DNA of 64,000 nucleotides from Rhizomys pruinosus (taxonomy: Eukaryota > Chordata > Mammalia > Rodentia > Spalacidae). Location of the stretch: NCBI GenBank assembly GCA_009823505.1, contig VZQC01013712.1, forward strand, positions 888,727 through 952,726, given 5' to 3'. The notes under the pieces are model-generated. The model saw only the letters and a list, made by a program, of their open reading frames with translations. It searched no databases and was not told the DNA's origin. Shown here piece after piece: positions 34,171-46,214 of this stretch; positions within the stretch are counted from its first letter, which is position 1; every line of letters starts with the position of its first letter. The translations under genes and the position numbers were made by a program.

Positions 34171-34894
34171 AGTGATTGACTTTTGAAACTTTAGATGTAT
34201 TTATGGACCAGTCAGATATTCTCTATCTGGCTGTGTGCTGATAGCATTTGTTATTCAGTCACAATTCATATTTCTTCAGTTCCAGGCCAACTTTTGTTAT
34301 AAAAGTGAGGCAATTAAGAAATAGTATTGCTCAAATTTAAAGCAAATAAAAGACAATGAATACTACTTTTATGTGTCTTTTGCCAAGGAAATTATCATAT
34401 TCCTCAAGAAATGTAAATAGCCAGTGGTAACCTGAGAGTGTTCACCACAGAATGAAATGATTGGGTAGTGAGAGGTAAAATGCTTTTTTACAATTGTCCC
34501 TTCCTTTTAAATACGACTCCCTATATATCCCTCTTCTTGTTAGCTTTGAACACTTTCCTATTGAAAAAAGAGGTTTCTCACTTTGATCCAAGTCACTAAA
34601 CTTTACAAATCCAATCTCTGAAAAAAAATAGAACACCTCAAATACAACAGAGAGGGGCTCTGTCCTGAAGTGCTTGCAAAGTTGAGTGTTGTATCCTAGG
34701 CAGGATCTTGCTCTTTGCACAGCCCAGAAGTTCACCTACCTTGTAGAGCCTTTCACTGTCATCCATGATATCCTTAATAATCTGCCATTTTCATTTGCAG
34801 AAACAGGACTTGTTCTGAGAAAAGGAGCTATGAAATTAGTCAGAGAATGAGAAAAGTAAACAATGTGGGATTACTGGTGCTCTGGATGGTTGGG
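34171..34894. other. Unique DNA without recognised gene
   Basis: The 97-aa minus-strand frame at 34442-34735 has no recognisable domain and its third-codon pattern does not suggest a gene. Confidence 0.45.
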
Positions 34895-35065
34895 TTAATT
34901 AAAAAATTTATTTATTATTACTGTTAGCATGATTTGTTTTTCTTTTTTCTTGTGGAGTTGGTTCTGTCCTTCTACCTTTATGTGTGTTCTGGGGATCAAA
35001 CTCACGTTGTCAGTTTTACGCAGAAAACACCCTTACCCACTGAGTCATCTTGCCAAGCGAGGGTG
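34895..35065 (-). mobile_element. B3-like SINE
   Basis: Reverse-complement head 'ggcaagatgactcagtggg', 'tttgatccccagaacacaca', 'aaggacagaaccaactccac'. Confidence 0.7.
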
Positions 35066-35084
35066 GTTGGATTTTTAATAGTTA

Positions 35085-35300
35085 ATATATAATGAACATA
35101 CTATATTACTGGCACTATGCTAATTAACTACATTATTTAATGTTATAAATGAATAAAATTGTATTGTTAGTGGAATTATCATTCTGATTTTATAAATTTT
35201 GGAAAATGATGTCAGAGATAACCATGTATTTCCCCAAAGCTACTCAGTTAATCAGCGGTACAGATATGACTGGATCAAAAGTCTGACTAGCTCAAGTCTA
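35085..35300 (+). mobile_element. MIR SINE relic
   Basis: 'tggcactatgctaattaac', 'ttatcattctgattttataa', 'caaagctactcagttaatc' follow MIR in order. Confidence 0.55.
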
Positions 35301-35537
35301 CATTAAAAAATTATTTATTTATTTATTTATTTATTTTTCTCACATGTGTACATGTGTACTTGTGTTGTATGTGAAGTGCCCTCAGAGGTCAGAAGAGGGT
35401 ATTGGATCCCCCATTCCTGAAACCACAGACCACCGTCAGCTGCCATGTGAGTACTAGTATCCGAACCCGGGTCTTCCTCAAGAACAGCCAGTCCTATTAA
35501 CTGCTGAGCGGTCTCCCCAGCCCCTCAAGCCTACATT
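35291..35537 (-). mobile_element. B2/B3-type SINE with target duplication
   Basis: The element (35305-35523) has a (TTTA)n tail at left and GCTGAGCGGTCTCCCCAGCCCC at right on the plus strand. CTCAAGTCTACATT (35291-35304) and CTCAAGCCTACATT (35524-35537) are the target duplications. Confidence 0.9.
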
Positions 35538-36011
35538 CTTAATGAACCATTTCAGAGTCTTAACATGAAAGTATAAAGCAATTGATGGGAAATTTATTTA
35601 TCTGTAAGTTGCATAAAGGAGGTATTTGTGGGATGATGAGAAAGTGAGAAGACAGGTGGTTCTCAGTATTGTTCTCATAACCATTGTATGAATTATGATA
35701 TCTGTTCTACTCACTGTTCATAATGATAATGAGCAAGTTCAATGCCTCTCAGTATGTGTTATCATTAATTGATATAAAACATTTATTGTAATCACGATGG
35801 ATCCTGATTGAAAATATTTCTAAATCATAGCTTTTATGGAAAGATGGAAAGTTTTAATTTTTATCACAAAATTATCCCAAAATATTTAAATGTTTGCCAC
35901 TCAATATCTTTGATTTATTAGTGCCCTTTGAGAGTGAATAAACATTGCTCACTGGTTAACAAGATTCAAGTATTCTCATCCAATTTTGTTATGTGTAGAC
36001 TATGTCCATTT
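35538..36011. other. AT-rich DNA without recognised feature
   Basis: Nothing recognised. Confidence 0.4.
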
Positions 36012-36160
36012 TTTGGGTGTTTTCAAGACAGGGTCCCCCTGTAATGCCAGCTATCCTAGAACTCACTATGTAGACCAAGATGTCCTTGAACTCACAGAGA
36101 TCTGACAGCCTATGCCACCCAAGTTCTGGGATTAAAGTTTGCCCCACTACGCAAGGCGAC
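36012..36160 (-). mobile_element. B1 SINE
   Basis: Reverse B1 with TTTTCAAGACAGGGTCCCCC and TAGACCAAGATGTCCTTG. The flanks ACTATGTCCATTTTTT (about 35998) and ACTCTGTCCATTTT (about 36160) look like target duplications. Confidence 0.9.
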
Positions 36161-37367
36161 TCTGTCCATTTTGACCATTTCACCATGATCAGTTTTTGAA
36201 TGAAGGAAATAGTTCTAATTCCTGGAAGAAGATATAAATTCTGTATTGTTTCATTTATGTATGAATTTGAGGTTCTTTATATTAGTCTTGCATCAAGAGT
36301 GGAGGAAGACATTAGCTTTTAATTCTTTATGAATGATCTGACCAAGAATATTGTGAATACACTTCCTTTTGATAGGCTTATCTTAAGAGATTGTAAACTT
36401 AAAGCTTAATAATTGTACTTAACAATTTGAGTTAACTTTGATGGATATCTCCATTAGGATTTTCACAATTAATTTTCTTTTTCTTCTTTTTTCAAATAGT
36501 TTCCATTAGACAAGTAAAGCTGGAAGTGATTAATACATTAATAATAAACCTATGATCTCTCTCTTCCATCCCCTTAGGTGAAACTGAGTTCCAAGTTCCA
36601 TTCTTATTTAATGCTAGTCATTTAGAATGAGACTTCCAGATATTTCATTTAGCATCATAATCCATTTGTGGTAAACAAGCCTTTCTCACAATATTCCTGA
36701 AATCATTAGGATGACCACATATACATTTTTTTCACATAGATTAAGATCCATAGTCAAAGTTTCTTGTGACATTATTTCCCAAGCAATGAACAGTGGTTCA
36801 TTACTTTTATGAACACACAGCGAATTTTATTTTAGACAAATTTTCAGCAATATTTGCAAAGACCTGTCTGGCTAACAAATTCTGGTTTATTTATACATTT
36901 GGCTTGTTGGGATAGGGTTTGGGTTTCTTGACTCTATGCCCTTGGCTTGGTATTCAACTTCAACTACAAACTAAGACTTTAAATAATGAAGGCTTTTCTG
37001 TTTGATGTAATATTCTTCAAGTACTATTATATATTTATGAAGTAAAAATTTAATTGTATTTATTTTTTTCTATGGTTTTAAGTTATTTTCAAACAAAATA
37101 TTTTGTCATAAGGAGAAATTTCCAAAACTCATTAACATAAATAATATCTATTTCTAAAGGACAAAAATGTATACTCGTCAATTTAATACATTTTCCTATT
37201 GAAATATAATTTCTATGAAATTATTTCTTCTTTCATATTAGAAGTCTTTGCCATCAGTGAAGGATTGTTCTACTACATGATTTATGTGATTGTATGGAAC
37301 CTGGATAAACCAAGTTACACTGAAAGAAAAATGTCCCTTATGTCCCTTATTTATGTGCTTTTGTGTC
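36161..37367. other. AT-rich intergenic DNA without recognised gene
   Basis: No repeat or gene recognised. Confidence 0.4.
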
Positions 37368-37418
37368 ATATATATATATATATATATATATCATATGTAT
37401 ACATATATATTCCCATAT
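37368..37418. repeat. (TA)n microsatellite
   Basis: TA repeats with CATATG/GTATAC interruptions. Confidence 0.85.
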
Positions 37419-38799
37419 ATGTATCTTGTTTAAATAATTTTGAAAAAATAATATTGATATCAATTATAACAATGTGTGTAAATAAGACATGGGTATCTTT
37501 TCTCTTACAGCCTGGATTCTTCACCTGGATCTTTCACCTTTAAAAGTAAAATTTACATTTTTATGGACCAATTTTTCTAGTGTCATCTGGGCATACCATA
37601 GACAGGGAAGGTAAACACTGCCGTGAGCTTGAATTTTACTAAAAAAGGAAGTACTAGTTAAGAAAATGGGGAACAATAGACAGAACACAGGAGTCTTCTG
37701 AAATTCAGATAACTTTCAATTAACGTGAGTTTCTGGAGGAGTCATGGCATTTGTAAAGAACCTCTGTTTCAAATGTGGTAGCCTCATAAAGTTAAATCTG
37801 CTTCTAGATATCCGTGGCGAGGAATAGCAATGCATGTGCGTATAAAGAAGTAAATGGTGTGCACAAAATGGCCTTTTAAATCACTGCCCAGAGTTATTGT
37901 AAAATATTGACTTTCTCACACAATAAATTCACTCTTCAGGTCTCAGCCACCACCTGAATTCCAATCTGATTTAAATGAAGATGTAACACTGCCTGATTGG
38001 CATTCTCCTCCTTCCCATCAGCTGTGCATGGGCCTGCACATGTAGACCACCACTGATTTGTAGGCAATGCTAAATCATTCTGCCCACCAGGAGCTTGGTG
38101 TCAGGTGTATTTGACTGCAGCCTCTGATAGCAGTCAATAATTTCCTGTTGAACTGTTTACTCAAGTTCTTAACTTTTTGACTCTGTTTTCCAAAGGCATT
38201 GCAGTGAGACTGTAAAATCCTCCGGAACCATTCTTCCTTCTTAATGCTCCATTATAATCTCTTCAGCCTGGTTATGGGCAATTGCTTGTTTTCTATAAAA
38301 GATAAGAGGGTATTGTTTGACCATTTTTTTTCAATTACAAGCACAAGGATACATATATTTTCAAAGCTACAATTCATCCTTCCTATTGTTTAAGCTGTCA
38401 AATTTATGATGATAATGTTGATTTTACCTAAATGTTCAATGGAAATAGTCATATATCACAACTTAACCACTACAGGCATGAGAAAATTGTAGTATGAGAA
38501 TAATGAAGATCAATCTGTACGTAATAAGGCATGATTTTTAAAACACACATGTAGACAATGGTCCACGTATTTGTAAAAAAACAACAGTCAAATGTTGGTT
38601 ATTTCATTTCTTCCACGACATACCAGAAAAAAAAAAATCATTAATTAGCTTCATTTATTCCTTTGAAAACTGGGCAGAATTTCAGAATTGCTCTGTTGGG
38701 GCACACATTCTTTCTCTTAGCTCCTTAATTTCTCTTAATTAGTACGCTCATAATTATTTGTTAATAGTTACATCCTCAGAGAAATAGTTTTGACATTTG
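37419..38799. other. Unique DNA, possible conserved noncoding element at 37900-38320
   Basis: Free of recent repeats. 37900-38320 is less AT-rich than its neighbours and has several E-box-like (CANNTG) and ATTA motifs. No coding frame was identified. Confidence 0.35.
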
Positions 38800-38959
38800 G
38801 GGCTGAAGGAATGGACCAGCAGTTAAGACCACTGGTTGCTCTTGCAAAGGAGCTGTGTTTGCTCTCTAGTGACCCTCATGGAGGCTAACAATTCTCCATA
38901 ACTCCAGATTCAGTGGATCCAACAAGCTCTTTGGCCTCTGTGGATAATGCATGAAATTG

Positions 38960-38992
<33 letters not shown>
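38800..38992 (+). mobile_element. B2-type SINE with (TA)n tail running into a gap
   Basis: Head GGGCTGAAGGAATGGACCAG, 'tggatccaacaagctctttgg', then about 15 TA units up to the N run. Confidence 0.8.
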
Positions 38993-39209
38993 NNNNNNNN
39001 NNNNNNNNNNNNNNNNNNNNNNNNNNNNNNNNNNNNNNNNNNNNNNNNNNNNNNNNNNNNNNNNNNNNNNNNNNNNNNNNNNNNNNNNNNNNNNNNNNNN
39101 NNNNNNNNNNNNNNNNNNNNNNNNNNNNNNNNNNNNNNNNNNNNNNNNNNNNNNNNNNNNNNNNNNNNNNNNNNNNNNNNNNNNNNNNNNNNNNNNNNNN
39201 NNNNNNNNN
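38993..39209. other. Assembly gap (217 N)
   Basis: A run of undetermined bases immediately after a TA repeat, which probably stopped the assembly. Confidence 1.
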
Positions 39210-39540
39210 AGAGTCAGTAATATAGTTTTTTTACAGTCCATTTCACTAAGTGTTTAGAATGTGTATTACCTGATTAATCAATGTGTCATGAACCATGACA
39301 AAGTCAACGGATTTTCAGTATTTGATACAGGGACAATAGTGAGAAAGAGATTATTTAAGACTCTGTTTGCTATGGAATGGTACATTATTAGGCTCATGAT
39401 TAAAGTAGCCATTGGATACATTTGGAGAGAAGATCGTATTGTGGGAGGACAGACAGGAATATAGAAAATCTGTCTTTCTGATCCACAGTAATTGGATCCG
39501 ATGAGCTAAATCCTGTCCTGTAAACCCATTCTTTAAAAAC
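39210..39540. other. Unique DNA without recognised feature
   Basis: Nothing recognised. Confidence 0.4.
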
Positions 39541-39744
39541 ATTTGTCTTTATTTTATGTATATGGGTGTTTTTCTTGCATGCATGTATGTGCACCACCTG
39601 CAGATCACAGAAGAGGGTGTCAAACCCCCTAGTACTGGAGTTACAGATGGTTTTGAGTTGCCACGTGGGTTCTGGGAACTGAACCCAGTCCTCTTCAAGA
39701 ACAGCAAATGCCTTTAACTTGCCGAGCCATCTCTCTATCCTCAA
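39541..39744 (-). mobile_element. B2/B3-type SINE
   Basis: Reverse-complement SINE ending GCCGAGCCATCTCTCTATCC. Flanks AAACCCATTCTT and AAACACATTCTT look like target duplications. Confidence 0.82.
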
Positions 39745-39914
39745 ACACATTCTTAATGACTTATTATTTAAGTGAAATGGTAAACTAGAGCATAGACTCA
39801 TTAATTAGCAAAATAAAATGGAATCTCACTAGAAGTTTAGAATAGTAACTCTTTCAAGTATAAGCTTTCCTCTAAGGGTATTTGTGCTGCTTTTTAAAAT
39901 ATCAAGATTTTCCT

Positions 39915-40110
39915 TTTTAAAAAAGATTTATTTATATGTATGTGTATTTATATGTATGTTTGTATGTGTATGTGTGTGTGTATGTGAGTACTCACAGAGG
40001 CCAGAAGAGGTCACTGGATCTCCTGAAGCTGGAGTTACAGATGGTTTTAGGCCACCTGATGTGGGTTCTGAGAACCCAACTCTGGTCCTCTCAAAGAGCA
40101 GCAAGCACTC
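39915..40110 (-). mobile_element. B2/B3-type SINE, head truncated at a breakpoint
   Basis: Reverse SINE with 'ccagaagaggtcactggatc' and 'ggtcctctcaaagagcagc'. It stops at GCAAGCACTC, about 30 bases before its expected head, where a B1 starts abruptly. Confidence 0.75.
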
Positions 40111-40260
40111 TTTTTTTGGTCTTTTCAAGACAGGGTCTCCCTGTAGACCCAGCTGCCCTGGAACTCACTCTGTAGAACAGGCTGGCCTTGAACTCACAAA
40201 GATCGCCTGCCTCTGCCTCCCAAGTGCTAGGATTAAAGGCATGTGCCACCACACCCGGCC
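40111..40260 (-). mobile_element. B1 SINE at left edge of the duplicated block
   Basis: Reverse B1 with a T7 tail. Its right flank TTGGCTTTG is L1 sequence. The matching left flank is missing here but present in the second copy (50422-50429). Confidence 0.9.
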
Positions 40261-40731
40261 TTTGGCTTTGATTACATTGAGTAATGATCCCTCCAGTCCA
40301 ATTCGTTCTAAGACTTTAAGCACGAGGGATGCTGGATTTTGTAGAAAGCTTTTTCTGCATCAATTGAGATGACTGTGTGGTTTTCGTCTTTAAGTCCATT
40401 TGTGTTTTATGATATTTATTGATTTACATATGTTGAACCATCCCTGCATCTCTGGTATGAATCCAACCTGGTCATGATGGATGATCTTTTTGATGTGGGT
40501 CTGTATGCGACTTGCAAATATTTTGTTGAGAATTTTTGCATCAGTGTTCATCAGTGATATGGGTCTATAGTCTTCTTTCTTATTTATGTCTTTGCCTGGT
40601 TTTGATATTAGAGTGATGCTGGCTTTGTAGAAGGAATTTGAGATATTTCCCTCTGTCTGTATCCTTCTGAAAAGTTTGAGAAGTAATGGTTGTAAGACCT
40701 CTTTAAATGTTTTATAGAGTTCTGCTGTGAC

Positions 40732-40882
40732 AAAAAAAAAAAAAAAGAGCCACACATGGTGGCTTACTCGGGAGGCAGAGGCAGGCAGGTCTTTGTGAGT
40801 TCAAGGCCAGCCTGGTCTACAGAGTGAGTTCTGGGACAACTGGGGCTACAGGGAGACCCTGTCTCGAAAAGATTAAAAAAAA
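40732..40882 (+). mobile_element. B1 SINE inside L1
   Basis: B1 with A-runs at both ends. TTCTGCTGTGA flanks it on both sides (about 40720 and 40890) as a target duplication. Confidence 0.9.
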
Positions 40883-40922
40883 AAAGAATTCTGCTGTGAA
40901 GCCATCTGGGCCTGGGCATTTT

Positions 40923-41186
40923 TTAGTTGGGAAGCTTTTATTTTGTATTTTTTTTAATTTTATTTTTGTATATGTATGAATGTACTGTCTGCATGCAGGT
41001 CTGTGCACCCGTGTCGTGCAATGCCGAGGAGGTCAGAAGAGGGTGTCGGATTCCCCTGGAACTGGAGTCAAAGACGGTTTTCAGCCACCATGTGGGTGCT
41101 GGGGATCGAACCCGGGTCCTCTGCAAGAGCAGTTGCCGCTCTTAACTGCTAGGCCATCTCTCCGGCCTTAGTTGGGAGGCTTTTTA
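40923..41186 (-). mobile_element. B2 SINE inside L1
   Basis: Reverse B2 (40941-41167) flanked by TTAGTTGGGAAGCTTTTA and TTAGTTGGGAGGCTTTTT target duplications. Confidence 0.93.
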
Positions 41187-41482
41187 TTACATCTTCAATT
41201 TCCTCAAGTGTTATGGGTCTGTTTAAGCTGTCAATCTCTTCTTGGTTACGCTTTGGCGAATCCCAGAATGTCAGATATTCATCCAATTCACTTAGGTTTT
41301 CAGATTTAGTAGAGTATAGGTTTTTGAAGTATTCTTGTATGATTGGCTGGATCTTTTCTGTATCTGTTCTGATGTTCCCCTTTCATCACAAATGCTATTG
41401 ATTTGGAGTTGCTCTTTCTTTCCTTTGGTTAACTGGGCTAGAGGTCTGTCTGTTTTGTTTTTCTTTTCAAAGAACCAGCTTT

Positions 41483-41765
41483 TGGATTCATTGATTTTTT
41501 TAAAATTTTTTTAAATTTTATTTATTTTTGTATGTGTATGAATGTACTGTCTGCATGCAGGTTTGTGCACCCGTGTCATGCAATGCCCCAGAGGTCAGAA
41601 GAGGGTCTCGGATTCCCCCGGAACTGGAGTTCTCCTGGAATTGGAGTTACAGACGGTTCTTAGCCACCATGTGGGTGCTGGGGATCAAACCTGGGTCCTC
41701 TGGAAGAGCAGTTGGTGCTCTTAACCGATAGGCTATCTCTCCAGCCCTGGATTCATTGATTTTTT
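41483..41765 (-). mobile_element. B2 SINE inside L1
   Basis: Reverse B2 (41501-41747) flanked by TGGATTCATTGATTTTTT at 41483-41500 and 41748-41765. Confidence 0.95.
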
Positions 41766-44640
41766 AATATTATTTTCTTTGTTTCTATTTCATTGATTTC
41801 TGCTCTGATTTTTGTTATTTCTTCCTGTTTGTTGGGTTTAGGATTCTTTTGTTGTTGTCTTTCAAGTGTTTTTAGCTGCAGTGTTAGATCATTTACTTGT
41901 TCTCTTTCTGTTTTTTTAATGTGGGCATTTAGGGCTTTAAATTTCCCTCTTAGGACTGACTTTAACGTATCCCACAGGTTTTGTTGTGTTGTATTGTCAT
42001 TTTTGTTTACTTCCAGGAATGCTTTTATTTCATTTTTTATTTCTTCTCTAACCCACTCATTGTTCAGTATTTGTTGTTTAGTCTCCATGTGTTCTTATAG
42101 TTAGTAGGGCTTACCCTGGTGTTAATATTGAGCTTTATTGCACTGTGGTCTTATAGAATGCATGGAATAATTTCACAAATCCTTTTGTATTTGTTGAGGT
42201 TTCTTTTGTGTCCCAGTATGTGGTCAATTTTGGAGAATGTCCCAAGGGGCACTGAGTAGAAAGTATATTCTCTGGTGTTTGGATGGAATATTCTGTAGAT
42301 ATCTGTGAGGTCCATTTGATGTATTGTGTTGTTCAGTTCTGATGTCTCTCTGTTTATCTTTTGTCCAGTTGACCTATCCAAGTGGCTCAGTGGGGTATTG
42401 AAGTTCCCCACTATTAAGGTACTGGGATTAATCTGTGTCTTGAGGTCCTGAAGGATTGTGTTTATAAAGTTTGGTGCACCAGAGTTTGGTGCATAAATAT
42501 TTAAAATTGTGAGATCTTCTTGGTTAATTGTTCCATTGATAAGGATATAATGGCCCTCTTTGTCTTTTCTGATAAATTTTACTCTGAGGTCTATTTCATC
42601 TGATATTAAAATAGCCACTCCTGCTTGCTTCTCGGTACCATTTGCTTGGAATATTTTTTTTCCCATCCTTTCACTCTAAGGTGCTATCTGTCCTCGAGGG
42701 TGAGATGGGTTTCTTGGAGGCAGCATATAGATGGATTCTGATTCCTAATCCATTCTCCCAATCTATGTCTTTTGATTGTGGAGTTTAGACCATTAATATT
42801 TAAGGTTATTATTGAGAGATGTGTGTTGTTTCCTTTCAACTTATTTTTTTGTTTGCATTCTTGGTCTAGGTATTTATTTACTCTGTTATGCTTATGGTAA
42901 TTTCTCTCTTGGGTTGCTTATGGATAGTTGCTCCTTCCCTGTTCTTTGAATAGCTTCAAGTATTTTCTGAAGTGTTGGTTTTTTTGACATGTGTTCTTTC
43001 ATTTTGTTTATGTCCTGAAATATTTTTCTTTCTCCTTCAACTATGATTGACATTTTTGCTGGGTATAGTAATCTGGGTTGGCATCTACAGTCATTTAGTA
43101 CTGGGAATACTTTAGTCTATGTTCTTCTGGCTTTCATGGTTTGCACTGAGAAGTTAGGTGTGATTCTGATCGGTTTCCCCTTATATGTAACTTGTTGTTT
43201 TTCTCTTGTGGCTTTCAGTATTTTGTCCTTGTTTTGAGCATCTAGTATTTTAACTATGATATGACATGTGGAATTTCTGTTCTGGTCTTGTCTATTTGGT
43301 GTTCTATGTGCTTCTTGTATTTATTTCTATGGGTTTATCTTTTTTCAGTTTGGGGAAGTTTTCTTCTATTATCCTTTTGAAGATCTGATCAATACCATTT
43401 CCTTGGGATTCTTCTCCTTCCTCTATCCCTATGATGCAGAGGTTTTTCTTTTTTTTTTTTCATAGTGTCCCACATTTCCTTGTTGTTCCACTCTTGTGTT
43501 TTTTAAAAATTTTTCATAATCTTTACTTGAGGTTTCTAGCTGTGCTGTGTTATCCTGTAGGTCTGATATTCCTTTTTCTGCTTCTTCCATTCTGCTTCTG
43601 AGGCTTTTCCCATCCTTTCCTGCTGATTGGATGAATGTTCACTTACCTTTTTTATTTCATCCTGTGATTTCTTCAGTATTTCCACTTCCTTTTGGAGCTT
43701 TTTCATGTAGCTCCTTGCTTTGCTGGTCAGTTTCTTTTTTCCTTTAAGCCTGAGATCTTTTCAATGTTTCCACTTCCTTCTGGAGTTTGTCATTCTCTCC
43801 CTTTAGTTCTTTTCTGAGTTTATCAATCTATCCTTTTAGTTCTTTCCAGAGTTTATCATTCTTTCCTTCTAGTTCCTTCATGAGTTTTTTTTTTTCTCTC
43901 CCTTATTTCTCTGATTTGTTCTTTATAGTCTTTGAATATGTCTACAATTGTTCTTCAAAGTTCAGTATCTTGGTTCCCTTCCAGGGAGATCTCCTTGTTG
44001 CGATCTTCTACAGGAGTGGTTGAGTTCCGCGGGGATTTATTTTGAGGTTTTTCTATATTGTTGTTTTTCTGTTGTGTTTTTGGCATGTGTATTTTTGTTG
44101 TTGTTGTTTTTCCCTGTTTGTTTATTTGTTTGCCTTCTGTTGCTAATCTGAAATGTTAATATAGGGGATTGGTTGGTCACTCAGTTTGCTTCCTGTTGGT
44201 TTCTTCCTCAGTTTTGGCTATGCAGCTTCCAATCATTGACACTGCTGGATCCTCCCAACAGCTTTAAACCGCAGCACCAGCAGTTTACACTTTCCACCTC
44301 AGTATCAGTAGCTTGAAGGGGAGGTGTTGAATACTTTGGCCCATGCATCGGTCCCCAACTGGGCAGCTGGGAACAGGTAGTGTGCACCCTGGCTGATCTT
44401 CTATCAGCTCACACAGTTCCTCTCTATGGTCCTAGCGTTGGACGGCATGAGGTTGCCTGCCAGCCACCTGCTGAGGTTGGCCACCAGCCGACCACTTGCA
44501 CAACACAGACCAGCCTTGGTGGCTGGGCACAGGTAGTCACTATTTTGTTTTCAACTTTAATCAGAAGTTTTTATTATTTTTTTTTAGTGAACTTTTATTT
44601 GGGTGCTTGTGTTTTGTTGCCAATATCATGTTCTCTTTGA

Positions 44641-45147
44641 GTTGTTTGGTCACTGGATGTTAGTGGTGTGATGACAGGAATTTTATAAAGAAATGAAGCC
44701 TCTTGGTAACCTTCATTTCATGTGGGCATCTACTCCTGACCAGCTAATTGGTTTAATGATTACAGAACAGATTTAACTCTATGTCATAAAGAGACAGCCC
44801 ATATAAGGGTGAGTACATTTATGTAAATGTTTACTATATTTTCACTACGTTCTGATTAACACTCTACCACTCTTGGGCAAAATAGTTTTCATTAATTCTT
44901 ATGGCTGTCTTGTTAATTTATTCTTGATATATTACCTTGGCCTTCTAATAAAGAAAGATTATCCTATTTATTCCCACATTCCCTATTCATCTTTCTGAGT
45001 GCCAAAAATATATTTTTGGGCATGAGGAGAGAATTCTGTTTTATAGGGATATTTTCTCTCTTTCACATCTGAAACATTGATTAGTATATTAGTATAGGAT
45101 CTATAAATTCTTGTCGAATGCATCTCTTAAAATCCTATTTTATTCCA
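44641..45147. other. Flanking DNA of the duplicated block
   Basis: AT-rich sequence without recognised gene. Repeated at 55090-55600 almost without change. Confidence 0.5.
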
Positions 45148-45290
45148 TATGTGGTAGCACAGGCCTGCCTGTAATCCCAGCACCCAGAAGAAGTCTGGAG
45201 AATCAGAAGTTCAAGGCCATACATTGATACATAGCAAGTTTGAAGCCAGCCTAACCAACACAAGACCCTATCTCAAAAACAAACAAAAAC
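45148..45290 (+). mobile_element. Diverged B1-like SINE
   Basis: 'ggcctgcctgtaatcccagc' ... 'agaccctatctcaaaaac' in B1 order, low identity. Confidence 0.65.
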
Positions 45291-45372
45291 CAAAAACTAA
45301 CCCTTATTTTACTATATTTGTCATGTAATTTACTAATTTTATTTTTATTAATGTGTATTAATTAATCATATG

Positions 45373-45555
45373 AAAAACTGTTTCCTGGCCGGGCGTGGTG
45401 GTGCACGCCTTTAATCCTAGCACTTGGGAGGCAGAGGCAGGTGGATCTTTGTGAGTTCAAGGCGGGCCTGGTCTACAGAGAGAGTTCCAGGACAGCTGGA
45501 GCTACAGGGAGACCCTGTCTCAAAAAGACCCCCCCAAAAAAGAAAAACTGTTTCC
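45373..45555 (+). mobile_element. B1 SINE with target duplication
   Basis: B1 (45388-45540) starting GGCCGGGCGTGGTGG, flanked by GAAAAACTGTTTCCT on both sides. Confidence 0.93.
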
Positions 45556-45721
45556 TTTGTGATATTTTCATTCCTGACCTTTTGATCATATATAGCCCCA
45601 CCTACAGCTTCCTCCCATTCCATGTCCACTGGCCTCTTCAGTATTCCTAATAGTCCCCTTTCTACTATCTGCTATCATAGCTTTGTTGTTAGGTTTTACA
45701 TACACAATAGTTGTCTTTCTG

Positions 45722-46078
45722 TGTGTATTAATTACTTTTCTGTTGCTGTGATATAACACCAGGATCAAAAATCAACTTACAGAGGAAGAGTTTATTCTTG
45801 CTTACAGTTCCAGAGTAATGAGTCCATCATAGCAGAATGGTGGCCAAAGCAGGAAGCAAGAAATGACATTTTTTATGCTAATCACAAAACAGAGAGAGCA
45901 AACTGGGAATGGGACAATATTATGAACTCTCAATTCCTGGCTCCATTTGCATACTTGCACCACTAAAGCCACACCTCATAATGGTTCTATGATGTGTCTC
46001 CAACAGTGCCACCACCTATGCAGAGAGTGCTTCCAAAACTTGAACCTATGTGGGATATTTTTCCTTCAAACCATCACA
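45722..46078 (-). mobile_element. Rodent interspersed repeat, URR1-like (name uncertain)
   Basis: Begins CTTTTCTGTTGCTGTGATATAACACC and ends CCTTCAAACCATCACA, a common rodent repeat of about 350 bp. I recall it as URR1-type DNA repeat but cannot verify the name. Confidence 0.6.
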
Positions 46079-46167
46079 TCGTGTCTGAATTATTTCAGGT
46101 AACGCGATGCTTTCTAGTTCCATGGATTTTCCTGCAAATAATGTGAGTCAGCTAAATAAAAACTCCA

Positions 46168-46212
46168 TTTTGTGTGTGTGCATGTGTGTATGAGTGTGTG
46201 CATGTGCATGTG
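46168..46212. repeat. (TG)n-rich tract
   Basis: TG and CATG units. Confidence 0.7.
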
Positions 46213-46214
46213 CA

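Larger units (their letters stand above)
40261..44640 (-). mobile_element. Minus-strand L1, copy 1: 5' UTR, ORF1, ORF2 through N-terminal RT
   Basis: Read on the minus strand from 44640. A GC-richer 5' UTR is at about 44040-44560. A degraded ORF1 with coiled-coil sequence follows (about 43260-44000). ORF2 endonuclease is at 42666-42151 (FQANGTEKQAGVAILISD, NIYAPNSGA, VGNFNTPLSHLD; the usual GDFNTP aspartate reads N), the linker at 42088-41753, and N-terminal RT at 40755-40390 ([18 protein letters not shown]). It is cut at 40260 by B1, so the RT catalytic part and 3' end are absent here. Three SINEs interrupt it. Confidence 0.85.

Noticed and set aside
34442..34735. 97-aa minus-strand frame in unique DNA
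   Set aside because: No similarity, no splice or promoter context; length is within chance for this composition.
38885..39241. Frames filled with X residues
   Set aside because: They span the assembly gap.
39884..40372. 162-aa plus-strand frame
   Set aside because: Made of antisense B2/B3 and B1 sequence and crosses a probable breakpoint.
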